From Methanobrevibacter sp. (GTDB lineage Archaea; Methanobacteriota; Methanobacteria; Methanobacteriales; Methanobacteriaceae): 14,325 nt of DNA. Position 1 is the stretch's first letter. Each line of letters begins with the position of its first letter. The translations under genes and the position numbers were made by a program. The stretch is taken from the NCBI GenBank assembly GCA_016838945.1, contig JADLKP010000037.1, positions 1 through 14,325 of the forward strand, given 5' to 3'. This document shows positions 1 through 7,399 of this stretch, piece by piece. Below the pieces are notes generated by a model, which ran no database searches, was not told the DNA's origin, and saw only the letters and a list, made by a program, of their open reading frames with translations.

Positions 1-171
1 GCTTTCTGTAATGAAGTGCTTTCAAAAGCTTCATTGCAAGAGTTAAAAGACAAGTTGCAGGATATTATCAAAAGACGTTTGCATGGAGAACTATCAAGTT
101 GTGAAAACTGTGTCTTAGTTTGCAATAATCCTTGCGAAAGTATGGATGTTGATATCACTAAAATAAATTAA
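1..171 (+). CDS. C-terminal fragment of an unidentified Cys-rich protein
   Basis: The reading frame is open from the first base of the window and ends with TAA at 169-171, giving 56 residues of a protein whose start lies upstream. The piece has an amphipathic, Lys/Glu-rich stretch followed by a cysteine cluster with the spacing C-x2-C-x3-C-x3-C (residues 34, 37, 41 and 45 of the fragment), plus one more Cys at residue 3. Such spacing could bind a metal or an Fe-S cluster, but the fragment is too short to place in a family. It lies 12 bp before the NAD kinase start on the same strand, so the two are probably co-transcribed. I do not recognise the protein. Confidence 0.6.
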   Translation, partial: AFCNEVLSKASLQELKDKLQDIIKRRLHGELSSCENCVLVCNNPCESMDVDITKIN

Positions 172-183
172 TACTCGATTAAA

Positions 184-1062
184 ATGAGAGTTGCCTTATA
201 CGGAAGAACTCCTAAGGAAGAGGATATTATTTATGTCCAAAGTTTAATTTCAATCATTGAACAAAGTCATGAATATATATTTATACATGAAGATTTTTAT
301 CAGAAAATAGTTGATAAAATAGTTTTCAAAAAGCCAATTAAGTTTTTCACAAGTAAAGAAGAATTGGTTAAGGAGGTAGATATACTTCTTTCTCTTGGGG
401 GAGATGGAACATTGCTTGATACCCTGCCAATTGTTGGCAATTCTCAAATACCAATTCTTGGAATTAATATTGGACATCTTGGCTTTCTAACCTCTGTTGG
501 TAGAGATGGGATTTCCACTCTTTTGGAAGAATTAGAAGCTAAGAAATATGAAATTGAAAATCATTCTATATTAAATGTTGATGATTTAAAATTAAATATT
601 AACAACAAGTTTGCTTTAAATGATATTTGTCTTCGCTCTGCAAAGGCTGGAGATTTATTAGATATTTCAATTTATATTGATGAGGAGTTTCTTGCAACTT
701 ATACTGCCGATGGGGTAATAATTACTACTCCAACAGGTTCAACAGCCTATAATATGAGTGCAGGAGGTGCAATTATATCTCCAAAATCTTCTTGTATTGG
801 AATAACTCCAATTTGTCCTCATAATTTAACTTTTCGACCTATAATAATTCCAGACAGTTCAAATATTAGATTGGAAGTAAAGGAATCGAATGAAAATTTA
901 CTTCTTTATGTAGATTCTCAATGTGTTTCTGCATTATCTCCTTTTAGTGTGGAGATAAAGAAAGCTGATTTTAAACTTAAATTGATTAGAATGAATAATC
1001 AAAGTTTCTTTTCTGCAATCAGAAAAAAATTAATGTGGGGAACATACATTAGAAGAGGATAA
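184..1062 (+). CDS. nadK: NAD kinase
   Basis: This cytosolic enzyme phosphorylates NAD+ to NADP+ using ATP and so supplies the NADP(H) pool. The 292-residue length is normal for bacterial NAD kinases. Diagnostic motifs are visible: GGDGT at residues 72-76 in the nucleotide-binding N-terminal domain, and the glycine-rich block TADGVIITTPTGSTAY near residues 174-189 in the C-terminal beta domain, followed by SAGG. The second conserved motif, normally Asn-Glu, reads ALND (144-147), a conservative Glu-to-Asp change. The ATG at 184 follows an A-rich stretch (ATTAAA) and lies 12 bp after the previous stop. It is the only start that gives a full N-terminus. dxr follows after 42 bp with no terminator visible. 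Confidence 0.97.
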   Translation: MRVALYGRTPKEEDIIYVQSLISIIEQSHEYIFIHEDFYQKIVDKIVFKKPIKFFTSKEELVKEVDILLSLGGDGTLLDTLPIVGNSQIPILGINIGHLGFLTSVGRDGISTLLEELEAKKYEIENHSILNVDDLKLNINNKFALNDICLRSAKAGDLLDISIYIDEEFLATYTADGVIITTPTGSTAYNMSAGGAIISPKSSCIGITPICPHNLTFRPIIIPDSSNIRLEVKESNENLLLYVDSQCVSALSPFSVEIKKADFKLKLIRMNNQSFFSAIRKKLMWGTYIRRG

Positions 1063-1104
1063 AAAAGAATCTTAACCAAAAGAAAACAATAACTCACTTA
1101 ACTT

Positions 1105-2262
1105 ATGACACAAAAGAAGGTAGCCATTATTGGTTCAACAGGTTCAATTGGAAGACAAGCCTTAGAAGTAATAGAACATCATAAAGACAAGCTATGCGTT
1201 GAAGTACTTACTGCAAACAAACAAGCTGATTTATTAATTGAACAAGCTCTAAAATTTGACCCAAATGCAGTTGTTATTGCAGACAAGAGTCAATATCAAA
1301 AAGTAAAAGAAGCTCTTTCTTCAACCGATATTAAAGTATTTGCTGGACAAGAAGCATTGGAGGATATTGTTCAAATGGAAACAATTGATATTGTTCTTAC
1401 TGCTATTGTTGGATTTGCTGGGCTTAAACCAACCATTAAGGCAATTGAAGCAAAAAAGCCAATTGCTCTTTCCAATAAAGAAACATTAGTTGTTGGAGGG
1501 GAATTGATAACCAAGCTTTCTATTGAAAATAAAGTACCGATAATTCCTGTTGACTCAGAACATTCAGCAATCTTTCAATGTTTGGCTGGAGAGTTTTACA
1601 ATCCAATTGAAAAAATTATACTTACTGCCTCTGGAGGTCCTTTCTTAGGGAAAACAAAAGATCAGTTAAGAAATATCACCCCAAAAGAAGCATTAAATCA
1701 TCCAAATTGGGTAATGGGTAATAAGGTTACAATTGATTCAGCAACCTTAATGAATAAAGGATTGGAGGTAATTGAAGCCAAATGGTTATTTGATTTAGAT
1801 ATTAAAAAGATTGAAACTGTTGTTCATCCTCAATCTGTTGTTCATTCTATGGTAGAGTTTGAAGATGGCTCTTTAAAAGCACAAATGGGTTTGGCAGATA
1901 TGCGTTTACCAATACAATATGCTTTTACTTATCCAGAAAGATTAAAAACAGATTTTCCGAAATTCAACATATTTAATTATCCAAACCTAAGTTTTCTAAA
2001 ACCAGATACAGAAACATTTCCTTGCCTTAACTTAGCCTATCAGGCAATTGAAAAAGGAGGAAATATGCCAACAATTATGAATGCTGCAAATGAAATTGCG
2101 GTAGAGGCTTTCCTTAAAGGAGATTTGGGATTTTTAGAAATACCAGAAATTATTGCTAATGCAATGAGTAAATACAATTTTATTGCAAAAGCTAACGTTA
2201 ATGACTTTTTTGAAACAGATAAAGAAGTTAGAGATGAATTAAGCTCAATACTTTTAAAATAA
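1105..2262 (+). CDS. dxr: 1-deoxy-D-xylulose 5-phosphate reductoisomerase
   Basis: This cytosolic enzyme catalyses the first committed step of the MEP isoprenoid pathway, converting DXP to 2-C-methyl-D-erythritol 4-phosphate with NADPH and a divalent metal. The 385-residue length fits the family. The Rossmann motif GSTGSIG lies at residues 10-16. LSNKETLVVGGE (about 122-133) is the conserved linker. The metal site is PVDSEHSAIF with D150 and E152, and the third acidic ligand is E221 in NKGLEVIEA. LTASGGPF (173-180) and HPQSVVHSMV follow in the usual order. The C-terminal helical domain with NAANEIAV is intact. The gene sits between nadK and rseP with gaps of 42 and 28 bp; dxr next to rseP is a common bacterial arrangement. 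Confidence 0.98.
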   Translation: MTQKKVAIIGSTGSIGRQALEVIEHHKDKLCVEVLTANKQADLLIEQALKFDPNAVVIADKSQYQKVKEALSSTDIKVFAGQEALEDIVQMETIDIVLTAIVGFAGLKPTIKAIEAKKPIALSNKETLVVGGELITKLSIENKVPIIPVDSEHSAIFQCLAGEFYNPIEKIILTASGGPFLGKTKDQLRNITPKEALNHPNWVMGNKVTIDSATLMNKGLEVIEAKWLFDLDIKKIETVVHPQSVVHSMVEFEDGSLKAQMGLADMRLPIQYAFTYPERLKTDFPKFNIFNYPNLSFLKPDTETFPCLNLAYQAIEKGGNMPTIMNAANEIAVEAFLKGDLGFLEIPEIIANAMSKYNFIAKANVNDFFETDKEVRDELSSILLK

Positions 2263-2290
2263 GAATAAAATAATATTACAAACATAGAAA

Positions 2291-3673
2291 ATGAAAATTT
2301 TAGCATTATTACTATCACTATCACTACTTGTATTTATACATGAATTAGGACACTATTTTGTTGCAAGACTTTTTAAAACCAGAGTAGAGAAATTCTATTT
2401 ATTTTTTAATCCCTATTTCTCAATTCTCAGAGCTAAGAAAATTGATGGAAAATGGAAACTAAGTTGGTTTAGTAGAAAGTCTCCTGAAAGCTTTGAAGAA
2501 AATAAAGAAAACACTGAATGGGGCATAGGTTGGGTTCCATTGGGAGGATATTGCTCAATTGCAGGTATGATTGACGAAAACACAACTTCTGCAGATAAAC
2601 TTTCTTCTGAACCTCAACCTTGGGAATATCGTTCTAAACCTGCTTGGCAAAGATTATTTATTGTTTTGGGTGGTGTTATAATGAATTTCATTGGAGCATT
2701 GATTATTTTCTCAATGATTCTTTTCATTTGGGGAGAAGAAACTCTTCCATTGCAAAATGCTACTATGGGTTACGACTATACAGAAGTGGCTTTGAAGAAT
2801 GGATTCCAAAATGGAGATATAATACTTGCTGTTAATGCAAAACCAGTAAGTGAAATGTCGGAAGCAGTTGAAAAATTGCTTTTAGATGAACATAATAGTT
2901 GTACAATTAAAAGAGGTGATGAAATAGTAAAAATTAATTTACCAAATGACTTTTCTAAACAAATCATCGCTGCAGAAGCAAAACAATTTGCAGTTCCTCG
3001 TTTCCCATTTGTAATTGATAATTTTGCCTTAGGCTCAATTGCTCAGAAGAATGGAATGAAGGAAGGAGACAGTATTGTTTCAATAAATGGAGTTATAACT
3101 CCTGCTTTTACCGATTTTGTTGTTGAAATTGCAAAACATAAATCAAAACCTATTACATTAGGTTATTATCGTAATGGTAAAGAAATGACTTCTAATTTTA
3201 CTCTTGATGAAAATGGTAAGATTGGAGCAGTGGCAAAGAATCCTTATTTAATGTTCAAAACCAAAAAGGTTGAATATGGATTTTTTGAATCAATTCCTGC
3301 TGGAATTTCTCAAGGAGTTGAAAGTTTGGTAAATTACGTTAAGCAATTCAAGTTTGTATTCTCAAAAGAAGGTGCTTCATCTCTTGGAGGTTTTGGAACA
3401 ATTGGTAATTTATTCCCTGAAACTTGGAATTGGCAACTTTTCTGGAATATGACTGCATTTCTTTCAATCATTTTAGCTTTTATGAATATTCTACCAATTC
3501 CTGCTTTGGATGGAGGACATGTTATGTTTACACTTTGGGAAATTATTACAGGTAAAAAGCCAGGAGATAAATTCTTGGAGAGAGCTCAAATTGTTGGAAT
3601 GGTGTTGCTTTTTGCCCTTTTGATTTATGCAAATGGTAATGATTTGGTAAGATGGTTGAGCGGTAAGTTTTAG
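2291..3673 (+). CDS. rseP: RIP metalloprotease RseP (site-2 protease family)
   Basis: This is an inner-membrane zinc metalloprotease that cleaves substrates inside the bilayer. In E. coli the homologue cuts the anti-sigma factor RseA and signal-peptide remnants; the substrate here is unknown. The active-site HELGH is at residues 17-21 in the first membrane segment, and the third zinc-ligand motif LDGGH starts at residue 406 in the C-terminal membrane region. Between them lie a charged loop (residues ~50-100) of the kind common in Bacteroidota homologues, a second membrane segment (~125-148) and two PDZ-like regions (~150-230 and ~235-310). At 460 residues it is full length. It ends just before the repeat array at 3711-3918, whose 14-bp hairpin could terminate its transcript. 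Confidence 0.96.
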   Translation: MKILALLLSLSLLVFIHELGHYFVARLFKTRVEKFYLFFNPYFSILRAKKIDGKWKLSWFSRKSPESFEENKENTEWGIGWVPLGGYCSIAGMIDENTTSADKLSSEPQPWEYRSKPAWQRLFIVLGGVIMNFIGALIIFSMILFIWGEETLPLQNATMGYDYTEVALKNGFQNGDIILAVNAKPVSEMSEAVEKLLLDEHNSCTIKRGDEIVKINLPNDFSKQIIAAEAKQFAVPRFPFVIDNFALGSIAQKNGMKEGDSIVSINGVITPAFTDFVVEIAKHKSKPITLGYYRNGKEMTSNFTLDENGKIGAVAKNPYLMFKTKKVEYGFFESIPAGISQGVESLVNYVKQFKFVFSKEGASSLGGFGTIGNLFPETWNWQLFWNMTAFLSIILAFMNILPIPALDGGHVMFTLWEIITGKKPGDKFLERAQIVGMVLLFALLIYANGNDLVRWLSGKF

Positions 3674-3710
3674 CCATAGTTTAGAATTATTAAAAGATTT
3701 CACAGCCTCA

Positions 3711-3918
3711 AGATAACTATCTTGTTTCTCCACGATAGTTATCATAGGGTCAAAAAACGACGTTTTTTTATCAGAAAACGTCGTTTTTCAATTGAAAATA
3801 GGCGTTTTCTCATCCAAAATAGGCGTTTTCCTGTCTCTTATATAGTTATCTCGGGAGGTTTAGATAGTTATCTTTGGAAGTTAGGATAGTTATTGTGGGA
3901 GATAGAGATAGTTATCTC
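3711..3918. repeat. Array of ten ~21-22 bp phased palindromic repeat units
   Basis: Units begin at 3712, 3734, 3754, 3775, 3795, 3816, 3841, 3863, 3885 and 3907, mostly 20-22 bp apart (one step is 25 bp). Three core types occur. The first is GATAACTATC (3712) and its complement GATAGTTATC (3734). The second is AAAACGACGTTTT (3754) and its complement AAAACGTCGTTTT (3775), each a perfect palindrome around one centre base. The third is AAAATAGGCGTTTTC, present twice (3795, 3816). The array ends with four units of the GATAGTTATC type at exactly 22-bp steps (3841 begins with T, 3885 ends in T). Linkers between cores vary and are G-rich in the last units. The region is non-coding, between rseP and ugd. 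It is too short in the core to be CRISPR. Function is unknown. Confidence 0.85.
3753..3788 (+). terminator. 14-bp hairpin, possible rseP terminator
   Basis: The left arm 3753-3766 (AAAAACGACGTTTT) pairs perfectly with the right arm 3775-3788 (AAAACGTCGTTTTT) around an 8-nt loop. The right arm ends in five T residues, which gives it the shape of an intrinsic terminator about 80 bp after the rseP stop. It is formed by two complementary units of the repeat array, so termination may be incidental. A smaller 10-bp hairpin (3712-3721 with 3734-3743) lies just before it. Confidence 0.5.
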
Positions 3919-3968
3919 TTATAAAAATATTAGTCTTATGTTTTATATTATTCTTTTCTAAAATTTTT

Positions 3969-4000
3969 CTTGTATTTCTTTTATAAATTTCAGATATTTG
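3969..4000 (+). promoter_or_regulatory. Possible Bacteroidota-type promoter of ugd
   Basis: GATATTTG (3993-4000) matches the -7 consensus TAnnTTTG except at the first base. CTTG (3969-3972) matches the -33 TTTG in three of four positions, with a 20-bp spacer. Transcription would then start about 30 bp before the ugd ATG. The match is imperfect in an AT-rich context, so this is tentative. Confidence 0.3.
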
Positions 4001-4037
4001 CAATTCAGAATTAATAATAAATAAATATAATTGATAT

Positions 4038-5354
4038 ATGAAAACAGTAATTGTAGGAACTGGATATGTAGGTTTAGTTACTGGAACTTGTTTTGCAGAG
4101 ATGGGCATTGATGTAACTTGTGTTGATATCGATAAAACAAAAATAGATAACTTGAAAAAAGGTATTTCCCCAATATATGAGCCTGGATTGGATGAAATGA
4201 TTGAAAGAAATGTTGCTAAGAAAAGGCTTAGTTTCTCAACCTCTTTAAAAGATTCTTTGGAAGGAGTTGATGTTGTTTTTAGTGCTGTTGGAACACCTTC
4301 TGATGAAGATGGTAGTGCGGATTTGAAATATGTTTTGAATGTTGCTAAAGAGGTTGGAGAGAACATGAATAATTATTGTTTGGTTGTTACCAAGAGTACT
4401 GTTCCTGTTGGAACAGCTCAAAAAGTTAAGAAAGCAATTCAAGACGCATTGGATAAAAGAGGAAAGAAAATAGATTTTGATATAGCTTCAAATCCTGAGT
4501 TTTTGAAAGAAGGAAATGCAATTAAGGATTTTATGTTCCCAGATAGAATAGTGGTTGGAGTTGAGTCTGAAAGAGCAAGAGATTTGATGGATAAACTATA
4601 CAAGCCTTTCACTCTTAACGGACATAATATTATTTATATGGATGTCCCATCTGCTGAAATGACAAAATATGCAGCCAATGCAATGCTTGCTGTTAGGATT
4701 AGCTTTATGAATGAAATTGCAAATCTTTGCGAAAAGGTAGGGGCAGATGTATCAATGGTTAGAAAAGGTATTGGTAGCGATCCAAGAATTGGAAGTAAGT
4801 TTCTTTATTCAGGAATTGGTTATGGAGGTTCTTGTTTTCCTAAGGATGTTAAAGCTCTATATAAAACTGGATTAGAAAATGATATTGAATTGAAAGTTAT
4901 TAGAGCAGCAGAAGAAAGAAATGATGAACAAAAGCTTGTCCTTTTCCATAAACTAAAAAACTTTTATCCTGATTTGAAAGGGAAAACTATAGCAATTTGG
5001 GGTTTATCATTCAAGCCAGAAACAGATGATATGAGAGAAGCACCTTCATTATATATTCTTGAAGCACTTTCAAAAGCAGGTTGCACAATTAGAGCCTATG
5101 ACCCAATTGCAATGGAAGAAACTCAAAGACGTTTACCAAATATTAAAATAGAATATTGCAATGACCCTTATGAAGCATTGGAAAATGCTAATGCTCTTTT
5201 GCTATTGACAGAATGGAAAGAATTTCGTTTGCCTTCATGGGAAAGAGTAAAAGACTTAATGAAAGAACTGGTTCTTTTGGATGGAAGAAATATTTATGAT
5301 GCAAAAGAAATGAGAGAGTTAGGTTTCTATTACGAAGGGATTGGGATAAAATAA
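4038..5354 (+). CDS. ugd: UDP-glucose 6-dehydrogenase
   Basis: This cytosolic enzyme oxidises UDP-glucose to UDP-glucuronate with two NAD+, supplying uronic acid or derived sugars for capsule, exopolysaccharide or LPS. Length is 438 residues, typical for the family. The N-terminal NAD-binding domain has GTGYVGLVTGTCFAEMG (7-23), GTPSDEDGSADL (85-96) and TKSTVPVGT (118-126). The central domain has MTKYAANAML with K210 and N214. The catalytic cysteine is C266 in GYGGSCFPKD, with D270 following. The C-terminal UDP-binding domain begins around residue 315 with WGLSFKPETDDMREAPS. The gene follows the repeat array and is 7 bp upstream of an rfbD-like gene, so the pair likely forms one transcript. 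Related UDP-sugar dehydrogenases, such as those acting on UDP-ManNAc, are less likely given the motifs. Confidence 0.96.
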   Translation: MKTVIVGTGYVGLVTGTCFAEMGIDVTCVDIDKTKIDNLKKGISPIYEPGLDEMIERNVAKKRLSFSTSLKDSLEGVDVVFSAVGTPSDEDGSADLKYVLNVAKEVGENMNNYCLVVTKSTVPVGTAQKVKKAIQDALDKRGKKIDFDIASNPEFLKEGNAIKDFMFPDRIVVGVESERARDLMDKLYKPFTLNGHNIIYMDVPSAEMTKYAANAMLAVRISFMNEIANLCEKVGADVSMVRKGIGSDPRIGSKFLYSGIGYGGSCFPKDVKALYKTGLENDIELKVIRAAEERNDEQKLVLFHKLKNFYPDLKGKTIAIWGLSFKPETDDMREAPSLYILEALSKAGCTIRAYDPIAMEETQRRLPNIKIEYCNDPYEALENANALLLLTEWKEFRLPSWERVKDLMKELVLLDGRNIYDAKEMRELGFYYEGIGIK

Positions 5355-5361
5355 AAAGAAT

Positions 5362-6225
5362 ATGAAAGAAATATTAGTTACAGGAGCAGATGGACAACTT
5401 GGCTCTTGCTTAAAGGAAATTCATTCAAACTATCCAGAATATAAGTTCCATTTTACTGATTATAAAGAATTGGATATTTGCTCAGAAGAAAGTATTGTTA
5501 GGTTTTTAAATTCACATAAAATATTTGCAATAATAAATTGTGCAGCTTATACAGCAGTAGATAAAGCTGAAACAGAAGAAGAAAAAGCGTTTAACTTAAA
5601 TGCAAATGCTCCAAAACTTCTTTCAATTGAAGCTTCAAAAAGAAATATACATCTAATTCATATATCAACTGATTATGTTTTTGACAATACAAATAATACT
5701 CCTATTTCTCCCATAAATAAAGCAACTTTCCCAAAATCAGTTTATGGGAAAACTAAGTTGGAAGGGGAGAAGTTTATTCAAGAATTTGCCAATTCCTACA
5801 CCATAATCAGAACAGCATGGCTATATTCTGAATATGGAAATAACTTTGTTAAAACAATGATACGTTTGGGTAAAGAGAAAGAAAACCTAAATGTTGTTTA
5901 CGACCAAATAGGTTCTCCAACTTATGCAAAAGATTTGGCAAAGGCGATAATGCAGGCTCTTATTCAATCAAATTCTTCAACAAAAGAAATCCTTCATTAT
6001 AGTAATGAAGGAGTATGTAGTTGGTATGATTTTGCAAAAAAGATAATGGAGCTTAACGGACTTATTTGTAAGGTTAATCCAATTCTTTCAAAGGATTATC
6101 CTGCTCCAGCAGAAAGACCTGTTTATAGTGTTTTAGATAAAGATTCAACAAAAAAATACTTGAATATATCTATTCCACATTGGGAAGATAGTTTAAAGGA
6201 ATGCCTTATTGCTTTAAACAATTAA
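5362..6225 (+). CDS. rfbD: dTDP-4-dehydrorhamnose reductase
   Basis: This short-chain dehydrogenase/reductase performs the last step of dTDP-L-rhamnose synthesis, reducing dTDP-4-dehydro-L-rhamnose with NAD(P)H in the cytosol. The 287-residue protein has the nucleotide-binding motif GADGQLG at 8-14, NCAAYTAVDKAE (59-70) typical of RmlD, STDYVFD at 102-108 and the catalytic Y128-x3-K132 in VYGKTKLEGE. The conserved AWLYSEYGNNFVKTM and DQIGSPTYAKDLA blocks follow. It starts 7 bp after ugd. The other rhamnose genes (rmlA, rmlB, rmlC) are not in the window, so either they lie elsewhere or this reductase acts on a related dTDP-sugar. Its stop codon lies inside a convergent hairpin shared with the next gene. 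Confidence 0.93.
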   Translation: MKEILVTGADGQLGSCLKEIHSNYPEYKFHFTDYKELDICSEESIVRFLNSHKIFAIINCAAYTAVDKAETEEEKAFNLNANAPKLLSIEASKRNIHLIHISTDYVFDNTNNTPISPINKATFPKSVYGKTKLEGEKFIQEFANSYTIIRTAWLYSEYGNNFVKTMIRLGKEKENLNVVYDQIGSPTYAKDLAKAIMQALIQSNSSTKEILHYSNEGVCSWYDFAKKIMELNGLICKVNPILSKDYPAPAERPVYSVLDKDSTKKYLNISIPHWEDSLKECLIALNN

Positions 6226-6255
6226 TAAGCTTATTCAATTAGAATAAGCTTATTA
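6223..6255. terminator. Bidirectional hairpin between convergent genes
   Basis: The left arm 6223-6236 (TAATAAGCTTATTC) and right arm 6242-6255 (GAATAAGCTTATTA) form a perfect 14-bp stem with a 5-nt loop. The left arm contains the rfbD stop codon. The loop and right arm hold the stop and last codons of the minus-strand membrane protein. The U-tracts on both sides are short, so efficiency is uncertain, but position and symmetry suit a shared terminator. Confidence 0.6.
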
Positions 6256-7378
6256 GTACAAAAAGCCAGTGTGCTGCTATACCTGCACAAAGTCCTCCAA
6301 TTGTATGTGATATTATTGCAGTTCCAGTTAATTTTCTATAACCAAGAGAATCCAACATTGCAGTGTGAGTACTTAAATATCCACTCCAACACATTCCCAT
6401 TGCTGTAAATACGGCAATAGCATTAGCATCAATTAATCCTGCAGTTTGAAATTTTGGTACCAAACCAAGTGCAGCTCCTACAGCTCCAAGAGATGTTATA
6501 GGGAATGCAACTAATTCAGGATTTGTAAAACCAAATAGCCATTCAAATACAAATCCTATCTTTCCTGCAAGATAAGGTAATATTGCAATTCCTTCATAAG
6601 CTTGACCAGTGTATCCAGTTGCTGAAGGTCCAAAAGTAAGCATCATAACAAAAGTTGATATGATTAATACACCAGGAATAATTGCAAGTCCTAAGTCCAC
6701 TCCTGTTTTCCCTCCATCAAGAATTGCGTTTAGAGTTCTTAAGAATATACTACCTTCTGATTTAAAGGAGATTTGTTGTTCATCTCCTCCAACAACATTT
6801 TCAGTTTTTAATTCAGGATATTTCTTAATTGTCATTTTTTGCATTATTCTTGTTGAAACAATACTTCCAACAACAGCTCCAACCAATCCAATCAAAGCAG
6901 CTGAAAGATGTCCTCTGCCTGCCATAAAAATAATAACAACTAATCCCATTCCAAAAGCTGTTCCAAAATTTGTAAGAGATATTAATTGATATTTCTTAAA
7001 ATATTGACTGAAATTCTTGTCTTTTGCAAGAGATATAATTGCAGGATTATCTGAAAGGAAAGTAAGAACAGCTCCTAATGCTGCCACTCCTGGCAAATTA
7101 TACAATGGTTTCATAAGGGGTTTTAGCATAACTTCAATCAAACGAACCACTCCAAACTCAGTTAATAATTTACCTAACGCACCTGAAAGAACAGTGATAC
7201 CCATAATATATAGTACTGTTTCAAGCAAAAGATGATAAGATGTTTGCATGATTGTATTAAGCATATTTGGCAATCCCATTATATTGCCAATATAACTAAA
7301 TACACCAAAGAAGATTATAAGAAAAATACCTGCTTCTATTCTTCTTTTTGTAAGAAATTTTAATGATTTAAAATTCAT
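6239..7378 (-). CDS. Nucleoside-recognition (GATE) domain membrane protein, YjiH/CD0519-like
   Basis: This 379-residue inner-membrane protein has about nine or ten hydrophobic segments. The first is at ~15-35, and others fall near 50-70, 95-110, 135-152, 158-175, 225-250, 265-285, 290-308 and 355-378. The segment around residues 96-120, with SDNPAI (109-114), and the GTAFGMG block (139-145) resemble proteins annotated as nucleoside-recognition domain or CD0519/CD1768-family membrane proteins, which are related to spore maturation proteins A and B and to nucleoside transporters. The family's substrate is not established. It lies 21 bp downstream of the porin gene on the same strand, so outer- and inner-membrane passage of one solute is a reasonable inference. 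Family assignment is from remembered motifs only. Confidence 0.75.
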   Translation of the reverse strand: MNFKSLKFLTKRRIEAGIFLIIFFGVFSYIGNIMGLPNMLNTIMQTSYHLLLETVLYIMGITVLSGALGKLLTEFGVVRLIEVMLKPLMKPLYNLPGVAALGAVLTFLSDNPAIISLAKDKNFSQYFKKYQLISLTNFGTAFGMGLVVIIFMAGRGHLSAALIGLVGAVVGSIVSTRIMQKMTIKKYPELKTENVVGGDEQQISFKSEGSIFLRTLNAILDGGKTGVDLGLAIIPGVLIISTFVMMLTFGPSATGYTGQAYEGIAILPYLAGKIGFVFEWLFGFTNPELVAFPITSLGAVGAALGLVPKFQTAGLIDANAIAVFTAMGMCWSGYLSTHTAMLDSLGYRKLTGTAIISHTIGGLCAGIAAHWLFVLISLF

Positions 7379-7399
7379 AATTTATATTTTATTCAATTA

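Noticed and set aside
3711..3918. CRISPR array
   Set aside because: The conserved cores are only 10-15 bp, three different core types occur and the linkers are 6-12 bp; a CRISPR has one repeat of 23 bp or more with spacers of about 30 bp. No cas gene is nearby.
3919..4037. Continuation of the 21-bp periodic array up to ugd
   Set aside because: Short repeats such as TTTTATA (3941, 3979) and TCTTAT (3917, 3934) occur at 38 and 17 bp, not at the 21-22 bp period, and are expected in AT-rich DNA.
3890..4366. 158-codon minus-strand frame over the 5' end of ugd
   Set aside because: It is antisense to a clearly conserved enzyme, has no family features and begins inside the repeat array.
6609..6989. 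126-codon plus-strand frame inside the membrane protein gene
   Set aside because: It is the complement of well-formed membrane segments of the 6239-7378 gene; the Pro/Ile-rich product has no recognisable domain.
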